Below are positions 1 through 9,792 of a stretch of DNA of 64,000 nt, piece by piece; position 1 is the first letter of the stretch, and each line of letters begins with the position of its first letter. The notes below the pieces were generated by a model. The model was not told the DNA's origin and ran no database searches. It saw nothing but the letters and a program-made list of their open reading frames with translations. The stretch comes from Capillimicrobium sp035565675 (lineage in GTDB: Bacteria > Actinomycetota > Thermoleophilia > Solirubrobacterales > Solirubrobacteraceae). Location of the stretch: the NCBI GenBank assembly GCA_035565675.1, contig DATMSA010000209.1, forward strand, positions 1 through 64,000, written 5' to 3'. A program made the position numbers and the translations under genes.

Positions 1-452
1 ACGAGATCTTCCCGGTGTCGGCGCGCACCGGCAACGGCGTGAAGCCCCTGCTCGAGCATCTCGTGTCGCTGCTGCCCGAGGGGCCGTTCTACTACGAGCC
101 CGGGGAGGGGACCGACCAGCCGCGCGAGGTCCTGCTGGCCGAGCTCATCCGCGAGCAGGTGCTGCGCCGCACGTTCCAGGAGGTGCCCCACGCGGTCGAG
201 GTCGTGATCGAGGACCTCGAGTGGCCCAAGCCCGACCTGGCGCTCGTCCGCGCGCTCATCTGGGTCGAGGCCGAGTCGCAGAAGGGGATCGTGATCGGCG
301 CCGGGGGGCGCATGATCAAGGCGATCGGCAGCGCCGCGCGGCGCGAGCTGGAGCGCGAGCTGGGCGCCCGCGTCCACCTCGACCTGTCGGTCCGCGTGCG
401 CCGCTCCTGGCGCGCCGACGAGGGCCTCCTGGACCGCCTCGGCATCGAGTAG
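1..452 (+). CDS. era: GTPase Era, C-terminal part (gene begins before the window)
   Basis: Only the end of the gene is present; the reading frame is open from the first bases and stops at TAG 450-452. The residues seen run from the G5-like end of the GTPase domain (EIFPVSARTGNGV, equivalent to the family's 'SA' base-recognition motif) into the type-II KH RNA-binding domain. The KH GxxG loop is visible as GIVIGAGGRMIKAIG near residues 90-105 of the visible part. Era binds the 3' end of 16S rRNA and assists 30S maturation at the inner face of the membrane. The usual family lysine in IGKGG is an alanine here (IGAGG), a mild deviation. The GTPase motifs G1-G4 lie outside the window. The identification rests on the characteristic KH domain and its junction. 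Confidence 0.93.
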   Translation, partial: EIFPVSARTGNGVKPLLEHLVSLLPEGPFYYEPGEGTDQPREVLLAELIREQVLRRTFQEVPHAVEVVIEDLEWPKPDLALVRALIWVEAESQKGIVIGAGGRMIKAIGSAARRELERELGARVHLDLSVRVRRSWRADEGLLDRLGIE

Positions 453-587
453 CGCGCCTTTTCCCGCTCTGTGCGACCCAACGATCGTCGAGTGGCGGCG
501 CGCCGCGCCCGGTTGTCGGGTCGCGTCGATACCGTTTCGCCGCGTGACCCCGCCGTGCCGTGACACCTCCGCCCACGGTGGTGGGGC

Positions 588-3107
588 ATGAGCGAAGCGC
601 TGTCGCCGGACACCGCGCTGCGGGCGCTGGAGGCGTCCCCGGGCGCGATGGCGATCGCGGACGCCCGCCGGCCCGGCGTGCCGCTCGTCCACGTCAACCC
701 GGCGCTCGCGCGGCTCACCGGTCACGCGCCCGCCGACCTCGTCGGCCGGCCGGCGGCCGACCTGGTCGCCGCCGAGGCCGACCCGCGGGCCCGCGCGGAT
801 CTCGAGGAGGCGCTGCGCATCGGCGCGCCCTGGCGGGGCGTGGTGCCGACGCCGCGCGCCGGGGGCGGCTCGTTCCTGGCCGACCTCGCGCTGACGCCGG
901 TGTTCGGCGACGACGGCACCCGCACGCACGTCGTGGCGGTCGCCCGGGACGCGGGGCGCGAGCACGAGCTCGCCGACGAGCTCGCCGCGACGCGCACCCG
1001 CTACGGGCGCGTCATCGACGACCTCGCCGCCGCCGAGCTGCGCTACCGGGAGCTGGTCGAGCGCATCCCCGCGGTCGTGTACGTGTGCGAGTACGCCGAG
1101 GGCTACCCGCTGCGCTACGTCAGCCCGCAGGTGCAGGACCTCCTCGGGCACCCGGCCGAGGCGTTCATCGAGCGCCCGGAACTGTGGTACGAGCTCGTGC
1201 ACCCCGACGACCGCGAGCGCGTGCGCCGCGCGGAGACCGACGAGTTCGCCGAGCAGATCGGCGAGCAGCTCGTCTACCGGATGATCGCCGCGGACGGCCG
1301 CGTCCTGTGGGTCTCCGACCGCGACGAGCTCGTCCTCGACGACGGCGGGCGCCCGCTGTTCGTCCAGGGCGTGCTCATGGACATCACCGCCCAGCGGCGC
1401 GCCGAGGAGGACGTGCGCGAGGAGCGCGACCGCGCCCAGCGCTACCTGGACCTGGCCGGCATGGTCGTGCTCGTCGTCGACCGCGACGGGCGCGTGTCGC
1501 TGCTCAACCGCGCCGGCCACCAGATGCTCGGCTACCCCGACGGGGCGCTGCTGGGCTGCGACTGGTTCGAGACGTGCATCCCGCCCGCCGATCGCGACCA
1601 GCGCCGGGCCGAGGCGACGGCGCGCTTCGCCGGCGCCGAGGACCCGCCCGACGGCGTCGAGGTGCCGGTGCTCACCGCCGACGGCGAGACCCGGCTCGTG
1701 CGCTTCCACCACACGCTCGTCCGCGACGACAGCGGGCGCGTGACCGCGACGATGAGCTCCGGCATCGACGTGACCGAGCGCCGCCGGGCCGAGGAGCAGA
1801 TCGCCCACCTCGCCTACCACGACCCGCTCACCGGGCTGCCGAACCGGGCGCTGCTGCGCGAGCACCTGCACCTCGCGCTCGCGCGCGCCCGGCGCAACGA
1901 CACCGCGGTCGCGCTGCTGTACCTCGACCTCGACGACTTCAAGCTCGTCAACGACTCGCTCGGCCACGCCGCCGGCGACGAGCTGCTGTGCCGCGTGGCG
2001 ACCGAGCTCAAGCGCCGCACGCGCGCCAGCGACCTGCTCGTGCGCCAGGGCGGCGACGAGTTCCTCGTGCTGCTCTCCGACCTGCCCCGCGAGGGCGCCG
2101 AGGCGGCCGCGCAGGCCGCGGCGGTGTCGCTGCGCGGGGCGCTGACCGACCCGTTCCGCATCGCCGGCGCCGAGTTCCACGTCGGCACGTCGATCGGGAT
2201 CTCCCTGTTCCCGCGCGACGCCGTCGACGCCGAGGCGCTGCTCAAGCACGCCGACGCGGCGATGTACCAGGCCAAGGCCGACGGGCCCAGCGAGATCGTC
2301 ATCTACGCCGACGACCCGACCCGGCCGATCGAGCGCCTGTCGCTGTCCACGCGGCTGCGGCGGGCGATCACCGACGACGAGCTCGTCCTGCACTGGCAGC
2401 CGATCGTCGCGCTCGAGGACATGCGCGTCGTCGGGGTCGAGGCGCTCGTGCGCTGGCGCGACCCCGACCGCGGCCTGCTGCTGCCCTACGACTTCGTCCC
2501 GTTCGCCGAGGAGACCGGGCTGATCGGCCGGCTCGGCTCATGGGTGGCCGAGGCGGTGTGCGCGCAGCGGCTGGCCTGGCGCGAGGCGGGCTGGGAGCCG
2601 GGCGTGCACCTCAACGTCTCGCCCCGCCAGATGGCCCAGCGCGGCTTCGTCGCCGACCTCGTCGGCCGCCTCGGCTACGGCGGCATGGACCTGTCGGGCG
2701 TCACGGTCGAGATCACCGAGTCGCTGGCGCTGCACGACGACGGGCGCGCGGTCCCGCTGCTGCGCGAGCTGCACGAGACCGGGCTGCGGCTGGCGATCGA
2801 CGACTTCGGCGCCGGCTGGTCGTCGCTGGGGCGCCTGCGCGACCTGCCCGTCCAGGTCGTGAAGATCGACCGCTCGTTCCTGGCCGGCGTGCCGGCGTCC
2901 GACGAGGGGTCGGCGATCGTCCGCGCGATGCTGCAGCTCATCGACGCGCTCGCGATGGAGGCGGTCGCCGAGGGCGTCGAGACCGACGCGCAGCGTGACT
3001 TCCTCGGCTCCGCCGGCTGCCCGCGCGGCCAGGGCTACCTGCTCGGGCGCCCGCTGCCGGTCGACGAGCTCGACCCGCTGCTCGACGCCGAGCTCACCCG
3101 CACGTGA
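588..3107 (+). CDS. PAS-PAS-PAS-GGDEF-EAL cyclic-di-GMP turnover protein
   Basis: An 839-residue cytoplasmic signalling protein with no membrane segment. Three PAS-like sensor modules occupy roughly residues 10-125, 145-265 and 283-403; they are followed by a GGDEF diguanylate cyclase domain (about 405-565) and an EAL phosphodiesterase domain (about 580-835). The cyclase signature GGDEF is intact at 488-492 and is preceded at the canonical five-residue spacing by an RxxD inhibitory site (RASD), so product feedback is expected. The EAL domain keeps EALVR (618 onward), LNVSPRQM, the glutamate of EITES, DDFGAGWSSL, the lysine of VKIDRSF and EGVET, so it should be able to cleave c-di-GMP. Both catalytic halves look competent and the net direction cannot be told. 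ATG 588 follows a weak purine-rich stretch. A TACCGT hexamer at 530-535 could be its -10. It appears monocistronic. Confidence 0.92.
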   Translation: MSEALSPDTALRALEASPGAMAIADARRPGVPLVHVNPALARLTGHAPADLVGRPAADLVAAEADPRARADLEEALRIGAPWRGVVPTPRAGGGSFLADLALTPVFGDDGTRTHVVAVARDAGREHELADELAATRTRYGRVIDDLAAAELRYRELVERIPAVVYVCEYAEGYPLRYVSPQVQDLLGHPAEAFIERPELWYELVHPDDRERVRRAETDEFAEQIGEQLVYRMIAADGRVLWVSDRDELVLDDGGRPLFVQGVLMDITAQRRAEEDVREERDRAQRYLDLAGMVVLVVDRDGRVSLLNRAGHQMLGYPDGALLGCDWFETCIPPADRDQRRAEATARFAGAEDPPDGVEVPVLTADGETRLVRFHHTLVRDDSGRVTATMSSGIDVTERRRAEEQIAHLAYHDPLTGLPNRALLREHLHLALARARRNDTAVALLYLDLDDFKLVNDSLGHAAGDELLCRVATELKRRTRASDLLVRQGGDEFLVLLSDLPREGAEAAAQAAAVSLRGALTDPFRIAGAEFHVGTSIGISLFPRDAVDAEALLKHADAAMYQAKADGPSEIVIYADDPTRPIERLSLSTRLRRAITDDELVLHWQPIVALEDMRVVGVEALVRWRDPDRGLLLPYDFVPFAEETGLIGRLGSWVAEAVCAQRLAWREAGWEPGVHLNVSPRQMAQRGFVADLVGRLGYGGMDLSGVTVEITESLALHDDGRAVPLLRELHETGLRLAIDDFGAGWSSLGRLRDLPVQVVKIDRSFLAGVPASDEGSAIVRAMLQLIDALAMEAVAEGVETDAQRDFLGSAGCPRGQGYLLGRPLPVDELDPLLDAELTRT

Positions 3108-3127
3108 GCGGCGCCGTCGGCGCCTCA

Positions 3128-3133
3128 TAGACT
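3128..3133 (+). promoter_or_regulatory. -10 hexamer TAGACT of a leaderless hisIE promoter
   Basis: TAGACT ends 7 nt before the hisIE ATG, so transcription should begin at or next to the start codon. The identical hexamer and spacing occur before the GTG at 54676. No clear -35 is visible. Confidence 0.5.
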
Positions 3134-3140
3134 GCGGCGC

Positions 3141-3746
3141 ATGCTCGACGCGTCACTGCTCTCGTTCGACGACCGCGGACTGGTTGCGTGCGTGATCCAG
3201 GACTGGCGCACCGGTGAGGTCCTGACCCTCGCCCACATGAACGCCGAGGCCCTGGAGCGCACCCAGCGGACGGGCGAGCTGCACCTGTGGTCGCGGTCGC
3301 GCGGCGAGCTGTGGCACAAGGGCGCGACGTCGGGCAACACGCAGGCCGTCCGGGCGCTGCGCGTCGACTGCGACGGCGACGCGGTGCTGGCGCTGGTCGA
3401 GCCCGCCGGGCCGGCCTGCCACACCGGCGAGCGCACCTGCTTCCACCGCGGCGACCTGCGGCCCGCGCCGTTCGAGGCGCTGCCGGCGCTGGAGCGCACG
3501 ATCGCGTCGCGCCGGGCGCAGCGGCCCGAGGGCTCCTACGTGGCCAAGCTGCTCGACGACGCGACGCTGCGCGGCGAGAAGGTGCAGGAGGAGGCCGAGG
3601 AGGTCGTGCGCGCCGCGCGCGAGGAGAGCGACGACCGCGTCGACGAGGAGGCCGCCGACGTGCTGTTCCACCTGACCGTGCTGCTGGCGGGCCGCGACCG
3701 CACGCTCGGCGACGCCTGCGAGGTGCTCAATGGCCGTCGACGCTGA
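3141..3746 (+). CDS. hisIE: Bifunctional phosphoribosyl-AMP cyclohydrolase / phosphoribosyl-ATP pyrophosphatase
   Basis: A 201-residue protein catalysing steps two and three of histidine biosynthesis in the cytoplasm. The N-terminal half (about 1-110) is HisI: MNAEALERT, the WSRSRGELWHKG block, the metal-binding DCDGD segment, and CHTGERTCFHR with its zinc cysteines. The C-terminal half (about 115-201) is the all-alpha MazG-like HisE domain, with KVQEEAEEVVRAA and DEEAADVLFHL carrying the magnesium-binding acidic residues. The ATG lies 7 nt after a TAGACT hexamer. The gene runs 17 bp into trpE, so histidine and tryptophan synthesis are transcriptionally and probably translationally joined; both pathways consume PRPP. 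The HisIE fusion itself is widespread. Confidence 0.95.
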   Translation: MLDASLLSFDDRGLVACVIQDWRTGEVLTLAHMNAEALERTQRTGELHLWSRSRGELWHKGATSGNTQAVRALRVDCDGDAVLALVEPAGPACHTGERTCFHRGDLRPAPFEALPALERTIASRRAQRPEGSYVAKLLDDATLRGEKVQEEAEEVVRAAREESDDRVDEEAADVLFHLTVLLAGRDRTLGDACEVLNGRRR

Positions 3747-5096
3747 GCGGGCGGCCGCCACCCACACGTTCATCGCCGACTGCGAGACGCCGGTCTCGGC
3801 GTTCCTGAAGCTGCGCGGAGACGGCCCCGCGTTCCTGCTGGAGTCGGCCGAGCAGGGCCAGCGGGTGGGGCGCTGGTCGTTCATCGGCTTCCGGCCCAGC
3901 AAGGTGCTGCGCTGGTCGCTGGGCGACCCCGGCGACCCGTACGCGCTGGCCGCCGAGGAGGTCGGGCGCACGCGCCTGGCGCCGCACCCGGACCTGCCGC
4001 CGTTCGCGGGCGGGGCGGTCGGCTACTTCGGCTACGACCTCGTGCGCACGGTCGAGCCGCTCGGGCCGCCGAACCCCGACCCGGTCGGGCTGCCCGACAT
4101 GGCGCTGATGCTGTCCGACGCGCTCGTCGCCTTCGACCACCTCAAGCACACGATCACGGTCGTCGCGATGGGCGACCCGGCCGTGATCGACGAGGTGCGC
4201 GAGCGGCTGCGCGGGCCCGTGCCGCCGCCGCGCGGCGAGCCGCGCGCGCTGCCCGAGCCCGAGTGGGAGCCGAACATGACCCGCGAGCGGTTCGAGGCGA
4301 ACGTCGCGCGGATCGTCGAGTACTGCCACGCCGGCGACATCTTCCAGGCGGTCCCGTCGCAGCGCTGGAGCGCGCCGATCGGCAAGGAGCCGTTCTCGAT
4401 CTACCGGGGGCTGCGCGCGGTCAACCCGTCGCCGTACATGTACTTCCTGGACTTCGGCGACTTCCAGGTCGCCGGCGCGTCGCCCGAGCCGCTGCTGACC
4501 GTCAGCGGGCGGCACGTGTCGACGCGGCCGATCGCGGGCACCCGGCCGCGCGGCGGCGACCTCGAGGAGGACGAGCGGATCGCCGCCGAGCTGCTCGCCG
4601 ACGAGAAGGAACGCGCCGAGCACGTCATGCTCGTCGACCTCGGCCGCAACGACCTCGGGCGCGTGTGCGAGTACGGCAGCGTCGCGGTCGACGAGTTCAT
4701 GGCCGTCGAGACCTACTCGCACGTGATGCACATCGTCTCCAGCGTGTCGGGCACGCTGCGCCCCGACGTCGGGGCGATGGACGCCCTTCGCTCGGTGCTG
4801 CCGGCCGGCACGCTGTCGGGCGCCCCGAAGGTGCGCGCGATGCAGATCATCGACGAGCTGGAGCCGGTCAAGCGCGGCGGGTACGGCGGCGCGATCGGCT
4901 ACCTCAGCTACACCGGCGACCTCGACACGTGCATCCACATCCGCACCGCGGTCATCAAGGACGGCGTCGTGCACGTGCAGGCGGGCGGCGGCACCGTCGC
5001 CGACGCGCGGCCCGACTACGAGTTCCGCGAGTCCGAGGCCAAGTCGCGGGCGGTCCGCCAGGCGATCGCGCTGGCCTGCGCACAGGAGGATTGGGT

Positions 5097-5100
<4 letters not shown>
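3730..5100 (+). CDS. trpE: Anthranilate synthase component I
   Basis: A 456-residue chorismate-using subunit that makes anthranilate with ammonia supplied by TrpG. The N-terminal region carries the tryptophan feedback motif LLES (around residues 36-40). The C-terminal chorismate-binding domain shows the family blocks AGTLSGAPKVRAM, GGYGGAIGYL and CIHIRTAVI, then GGGTVADARPDYEF near the end. The ATG at 3730 lies inside the last 17 bp of hisIE. The TGA stop overlaps the GTG of trpG (GTGA), the usual coupling for a two-subunit enzyme. The intact LLES motif implies allosteric inhibition by tryptophan. No attenuator leader peptide is visible before it, since it sits behind hisIE. Confidence 0.97.
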
Positions 5101-5656
<556 letters not shown>

Positions 5657-5675
<19 letters not shown>

Positions 5676-6691
5676 CCGCCGCCATCGACGCCGTCGCCTC
5701 CGGCCGCGACCTCACCGTCGACGAGACCGCCGACGTCCTCGCCACGATCATGGCCGGCGAGGCCGGCGAGGTGCAGATCTCCGCGTTCCTGATCGCGCTG
5801 CGGGCGAAGGGGGAGACGCAGGACGAGCTCGCCGGCCTGGCCCGCGCGATGCGCGAGCTCGCCACGCCCGTGCGCTGCGAGCGCGACGACCTCATCGACA
5901 CGTGCGGCACCGGCGGCGGCCGGCGCACGTTCAACGTCTCGACGACCGCGGCACTGATCGCGGCCGGCGCCGGGTGCGCGGTCGCCAAGCACGGCAACCG
6001 CTCGGCGACGTCGCTGTCGGGCTCGGCCGACGTGCTCGAGGCGCTCGGCGCGCGCATCGACCTCGACCCGGACGCGGTCGCGCGGTGCATCGACGAGGTC
6101 GGCTTCGGCTTCCTGTTCGCGCCCGCCCACCACCAGGCCACGCGCTACGTCGTGCCGGTGCGCAAGGAGCTCGCGGTGCGCACGGTGTTCAACTTCCTGG
6201 GCCCGCTGACGAACCCGGCCGGCGCGCGCCGCCAGCTCATCGGCGTGTCGGACCCCGACTACCTGGAGCGGATGGCCGGCGCGCTGGCCCGCCTTGGGAC
6301 CGAGCGTGCGCTGCTAGTGTCCAGCGAGGATGGCCTCGACGAGATGAGCACGTCCGGAGTGACACGCGTGGTCGAGGTGGAGGGAGCCGAGCTGCGGACC
6401 TCCACGTTCGCACCGGCCGACGCCGGTCTCGCGACCGCCGAGTTCGAGCAGGTCGCCGGCTCGACGCCCGAGGAGAACGCCGCGGTCACGCGCGCCGTCC
6501 TCGACGGCGAGCCGGGCCCCCGGCGGGACCTGGCCGTCCTCAACGCCGGCGCCGCGATCTACGTCGCCGGGCGCGCCGGATCGATCGCCGAGGGCGTCGC
6601 GCGCGCCGACGAGGCGATCGACTCGGGCGCCGCGCGCGAGACGCTGACCCGCTACGTCGAGCTGACCCACGCCCTCGCCCCCGTCTCCTGA
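5657..6691 (+). CDS. trpD: Anthranilate phosphoribosyltransferase
   Basis: A 344-residue enzyme that transfers phosphoribosyl from PRPP to anthranilate. Key family blocks are present: the PRPP-binding CGTGGGRRTFNVST, AKHGNRSATSLSGSADVLEALG, the GFLFAPAHH loop, and NFLGPLTNPA. The start chosen is GTG 5657 (VSHPVLTAAI), which overlaps the end of trpG by 19 bp and matches the usual length of about 340 residues. A more upstream start in the same open frame would add residues that match no family member. It is followed after 13 nt by trpC. Confidence 0.96.
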
Positions 6692-6704
6692 CCCCCGCAC
6701 TGCC

Positions 6705-7508
6705 ATGAGCGTCCTGTCGCGCATCGTCGAGTCCACCCGCCATGACGTCGACCGTCGCCGCAGCGAGGTGCCGCTGGCCGAGCTGGAGGCCGCCCTGGCC
6801 CAGCGCGGCGAGGACGCCGACCGGCCGTTCTCGGAGGCGCTGACCGGGCCGGGCGTGTCGATCATCGCCGAGCACAAGCGCCGATCGCCGTCGGCGGGCC
6901 CGATCCGCGAGGGCTCGACGGTCGAGGAGATCGTCACCGCCTACGAGCGGGGAGGAGCCTCGGCGCTGTCGGTGCTCACCGAGCGCCACAACTTCGACGG
7001 GTCGCTCGACGACCTGCGCGCCGCGCGCGCCGTGAGCGACCTGCCGATCCTGCGCAAGGACTTCATCGTCGACCCCTACCAGGTGTACGAGACCGCGGCG
7101 GCCGGCGCCGACGCGCTGCTGCTGATCGTCGCCGCGCTGGAGTTCGACGACCTCGCCCGCCTGTACGGCGAGGCCCGCGCGATCGACCTCGACGTGCTCG
7201 TGGAGGTGCACGACGAGGAGGAGCTGGAGTCGGCGCTGGAGATCGACGCCGACGTGATCGGCATCAACAACCGCGACCTCACGGATTTCACGGTCGACCT
7301 GAACCGGACGTTCGAGCTGCTGTCCGACGTGCCGGCCGGCAAGATCGTGGTGTCGGAGTCGGGGCTCTACACGCGCGAGCAGCTCGAGGAGCTCGAGCGC
7401 GTGGGCGTCGACGCGGTGCTGATCGGCGAGCGGCTGATGCGCGCGCCCGACCCCGAGGCGGCGCTGCGGGAGCTGTGCGGCGCCACCGAGGGCGACGAGC
7501 TGACCTGA
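6705..7508 (+). CDS. trpC: Indole-3-glycerol phosphate synthase
   Basis: A 267-residue TIM-barrel enzyme that closes the indole ring from CdRP. The family signatures EHKRRSPSAGPIRE (substrate lysine region), LRKDFIVDPYQVYE, VEVHDEEEL, IGINNRDLTDF and SESGLYT are all visible and the length is typical. It is the last gene of the upstream trp block; the partner genes trpF, trpB and trpA resume only at 9907, after an htrA gene and a repeat-bounded gene. A short hairpin (7521-7540) follows its stop. Confidence 0.96.
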   Translation: MSVLSRIVESTRHDVDRRRSEVPLAELEAALAQRGEDADRPFSEALTGPGVSIIAEHKRRSPSAGPIREGSTVEEIVTAYERGGASALSVLTERHNFDGSLDDLRAARAVSDLPILRKDFIVDPYQVYETAAAGADALLLIVAALEFDDLARLYGEARAIDLDVLVEVHDEEELESALEIDADVIGINNRDLTDFTVDLNRTFELLSDVPAGKIVVSESGLYTREQLEELERVGVDAVLIGERLMRAPDPEAALRELCGATEGDELT

Positions 7509-7520
7509 CGGCGAGGTCTC

Positions 7521-7540
7521 AACGCGCTCTCATGCGCGTT
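7521..7540 (+). terminator. Weak stem-loop after trpC
   Basis: AACGCG and CGCGTT form a six-base-pair stem with an eight-nucleotide loop, followed by a single extra T rather than a T-tract. It may attenuate read-through from trpC, but it is too short to call a terminator with confidence. Confidence 0.3.
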
Positions 7541-7556
7541 TGGGGCATCCTTTCGC

Positions 7557-7578
7557 CGCCCTTCAGGCGCCCTTGAGG
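7557..7578 (+). repeat. Tandem 11-bp repeat upstream of the htrA-like gene
   Basis: Two adjacent copies, CGCCCTTCAGG and CGCCCTTGAGG, differ at one position and end 23 nt before the ATG of the protease gene. The second copy can also pair as GCGCC/GGCGC (7567-7571 with 7577-7581). This could be a regulator site; nothing identifies the regulator. Confidence 0.45.
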
Positions 7579-7601
7579 CGCACCTTCCAGCATCAGGCTT
7601 C

Positions 7602-8786
7602 ATGAGAAAGGCACTCCCGTTCCTGTCCGGGCTGCTCGGCGGCGCGATCGTCGTCGCGGGCGCCCTGCTGCTGGGGCTCGGCGACGGGGACGACCGGACC
7701 ACGACCACCGTCGTCCGCCAGGCGCCGCTCACGGCGCAGGCCGAGACCGCCGGCGGCTCGTCGGCGGACGCCGACGCCGCGGACGACCTGACCGCCGCGG
7801 AGATCTACGAGGAGCACGCCCCCGGGGTCGTGTTCGTCCGCGCGCAGATCGTCGGCCAGACGCAGTCGCCGTTCGGCCTCGAGCCCCAGCAGGGCGAGGC
7901 GACCGGCTCGGGCTTCGTCATCGACGCCGACGGCCACATCCTCACGAACGCGCACGTCGTCGACGGCGCGGTGAAGGTCACCGTCCAGTTCGACGACGAC
8001 CGCACCGTCGACGCGCGCATCGTCGGCAAGGACGTGTCGACGGACCTGGCGCTCCTGCGCGTCGACCCCGACGGGCTGGACCTGCACCCGATCCCGTTCG
8101 GCTCCTCCAAGGAGCTCCAGGTCGGGGACCCGGTGCTGGCGATCGGCAACCCGTTCGGCCTGGACCGCACGCTCACGACCGGCGTCGTGTCGGCGCTGCA
8201 GCGCCAGATCACGGCCCCCAACGGGTTCGCGATCCGCGACGTGATCCAGACCGACGCCGCGATCAACCCCGGCAACAGCGGCGGCCCGCTGCTCGACGCG
8301 ACCGGGAAGGTCATCGGCATCAACTCGCAGATCGCGACGTCCAGCGGCGGCAACGTCGGGATCGGCTTCGCGGTCCCGATCGAGACGGCCCAGGACGTGC
8401 TCCCGGCGCTGCGCAGGGGCAAGCCGGTCGAGCGCGCGTTCCTGGGCGTGAGCTCGCGCACGATCGACGGCTCGCTGGCCGGGGTCGGCCTGCCGGTCAA
8501 GCGCGGCGCGCTGATCCAGTCCGTGGAGCAGGGCTCGGCGGCCGACAAGGCGGGCCTGCGCGCCGGCGGCATCTCGGCGCAGCTCGCGACCGGCGAGTCG
8601 GTGCAGCTCGGCGGCGACATCATCGTCGCGATCGACGGCAAGGAGATCACGACCAGCGACGAGGTCGCCGAGGCGATCTCCGCCAAGAAGCCCGGCGACA
8701 AGGTGAAGATCACCTTCGTCCGCGACGGCGTCCGCAAGACCGTCGAGGCGACGCTGGGCAACCGCCCCGCCGACAACTCCGGCTGA
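7602..8786 (+). CDS. HtrA/DegP-type serine protease with PDZ domain, membrane-anchored
   Basis: A 394-residue protein with an N-terminal membrane anchor (about residues 7-27), an acidic, low-complexity linker, a trypsin-like protease domain (about 60-265) and one C-terminal PDZ domain (about 285-385). The catalytic triad reads H118 (TNAHVV), D148 (DLALLRVD) and S226 (GNSGGP). It should act outside the cytoplasmic membrane on misfolded or regulatory proteins, as the PepD/HtrA family of actinobacteria does. It lies between trpC and trpFBA without an obvious functional link. The start at ATG 7602 gives a normal basic-plus-hydrophobic anchor. Confidence 0.93.
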   Translation: MRKALPFLSGLLGGAIVVAGALLLGLGDGDDRTTTTVVRQAPLTAQAETAGGSSADADAADDLTAAEIYEEHAPGVVFVRAQIVGQTQSPFGLEPQQGEATGSGFVIDADGHILTNAHVVDGAVKVTVQFDDDRTVDARIVGKDVSTDLALLRVDPDGLDLHPIPFGSSKELQVGDPVLAIGNPFGLDRTLTTGVVSALQRQITAPNGFAIRDVIQTDAAINPGNSGGPLLDATGKVIGINSQIATSSGGNVGIGFAVPIETAQDVLPALRRGKPVERAFLGVSSRTIDGSLAGVGLPVKRGALIQSVEQGSAADKAGLRAGGISAQLATGESVQLGGDIIVAIDGKEITTSDEVAEAISAKKPGDKVKITFVRDGVRKTVEATLGNRPADNSG

Positions 8787-8822
8787 CCCCGTCGGCCGCA
8801 CCGCACCCCGCCGCCACGGGGG

Positions 8823-8869
8823 ACGTGTGGCACCTGGCAGCCGCTATGCGGACGCCATGTGCCACACGT
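8823..8869. repeat. 47-bp palindromic repeat, copy A
   Basis: An imperfect palindrome with 11-bp outer arms ACGTGTGGCAC / GTGCCACACGT (12 bp if 8822 and 8870 are counted). Inner arms TGGC/GCCA and CCGC/GCGG enclose a three-base TAT loop. It is the reverse complement of copy B (9757-9803) with three mismatches in 47 bp. The TGA stop of the minus-strand gene (8869-8871) overlaps its last base. Confidence 0.9.
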
Positions 8870-9792
8870 CAGCGGGAGCGGTGGCGGAGGACGGTGGCGA
8901 TCGTGCCCGCGACCCACTGCGGTCGCGTCGTCGTCTGCGTCCAGGTGAAGCGCAGCACCTCGTGGCCGGCGCGGGTCAGCTCGGCGTCGCGCCGGCGGTC
9001 CTCCTCGAAGGCGACGGGATCCAGGTGGAACGCGCGGCTGTCGAGCTCGACGACCAGCCGCTGCCTCGGCCAGTACAGGTCGACGTCGAAGCCGCAGACG
9101 GACTCGTTGATCTCGGGCCGCGGCAGGTCGTACCGGTCGCACATGTCCAGCGCGCGCTCCTCGAGCTCCGACCGCGTCCGCGCCGCATCGGGCAGCAGCC
9201 GCGCCACCGACCGCCGCAGCCGCTTGAGCCCGTGGCGCCCGTGCGAGCGCTCGAGCAGGAGCCCCATCGCCTGCTCGTCGTAGACCTTCAGGCGCCAGGC
9301 CTGGACGACCGCGCGGTCCACCTGACGCTGCGACGCGCGCTCGGCGTGGTCGAGCAGCGTCCGCTCGACGGTCGTGATCGGGATGCCGCGCAGGACCGCG
9401 ACGTCATCGTCGGTGAGCTTGCACCGATGCGCCCACAGCGCGCGCGAGCGCCGGGCGGCGCCGTGGCGGATCGTGACGTGGATCCGCGGGCGGCGTGCAT
9501 CGATCAGCCCGTGCGCGTACGCGGCCGTCTCGTGAGACAGCACGGCGCCGGGCCCACCGGCCAGGACTCCTGCCAGCCAGTGGCCCTCGTCCATCAGCGC
9601 CCGGTGACCGACGGCGTAGACGCCGGGATGCAGCCGCAGCAGGCGTCGACGTTCGACCCAGCGGGCGATCGCGGCATCGGTCAGCCCGGCCGCGGCGAGC
9701 TGTGCTCGGGTGACGACGCCGAACTGCTCGGCGGCCAATGCCTCGACCTGCAATGGACGTGTGGCACTTGGCGTCCGGATAGCGGCTGCCAT
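8869..9792 (-). CDS. AbiEi-type wHTH antitoxin-like domain plus DUF559 (PD-(D/E)XK-like) protein
   Basis: About 307 residues. The N-terminal third (LAAEQFGVVTRAQL... RLHPGVYAVGH) resembles the winged-helix domain of type IV AbiEi antitoxins. The C-terminal part (about 215-307) resembles DUF559, a restriction-endonuclease/Vsr-like fold, with the expected FDVDLYWP and VVELDSRAFH blocks supplying D and E-x-D. No AbiEii toxin gene is adjacent. The gene is bounded on both sides by the 47-bp inverted repeat. Its ATG (9792) lies inside copy B and its stop touches copy A. Other in-frame starts are ATG 9831 upstream, and TTG 9753 just inside the repeat, which would place the whole gene between the repeats. 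No Shine-Dalgarno helps the choice. It is transcribed against the trp genes. Biological function unknown. Confidence 0.8.
   Translation of the reverse strand: MAAAIRTPSATRPLQVEALAAEQFGVVTRAQLAAAGLTDAAIARWVERRRLLRLHPGVYAVGHRALMDEGHWLAGVLAGGPGAVLSHETAAYAHGLIDARRPRIHVTIRHGAARRSRALWAHRCKLTDDDVAVLRGIPITTVERTLLDHAERASQRQVDRAVVQAWRLKVYDEQAMGLLLERSHGRHGLKRLRRSVARLLPDAARTRSELEERALDMCDRYDLPRPEINESVCGFDVDLYWPRQRLVVELDSRAFHLDPVAFEEDRRRDAELTRAGHEVLRFTWTQTTTRPQWVAGTIATVLRHRSR

Noticed and set aside
530..535. TACCGT as a firm -10 for the GGDEF/EAL gene.
   Set aside because: The only TTG-type -35 nearby (TTGTCG, 513-518) is 11 nt away, too close; mentioned only as a possibility in the gene entry.
8869..9792. 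A complete type IV toxin-antitoxin pair.
   Set aside because: Only an AbiEi-like N-terminal domain is seen; no AbiEii nucleotidyltransferase toxin gene is adjacent.
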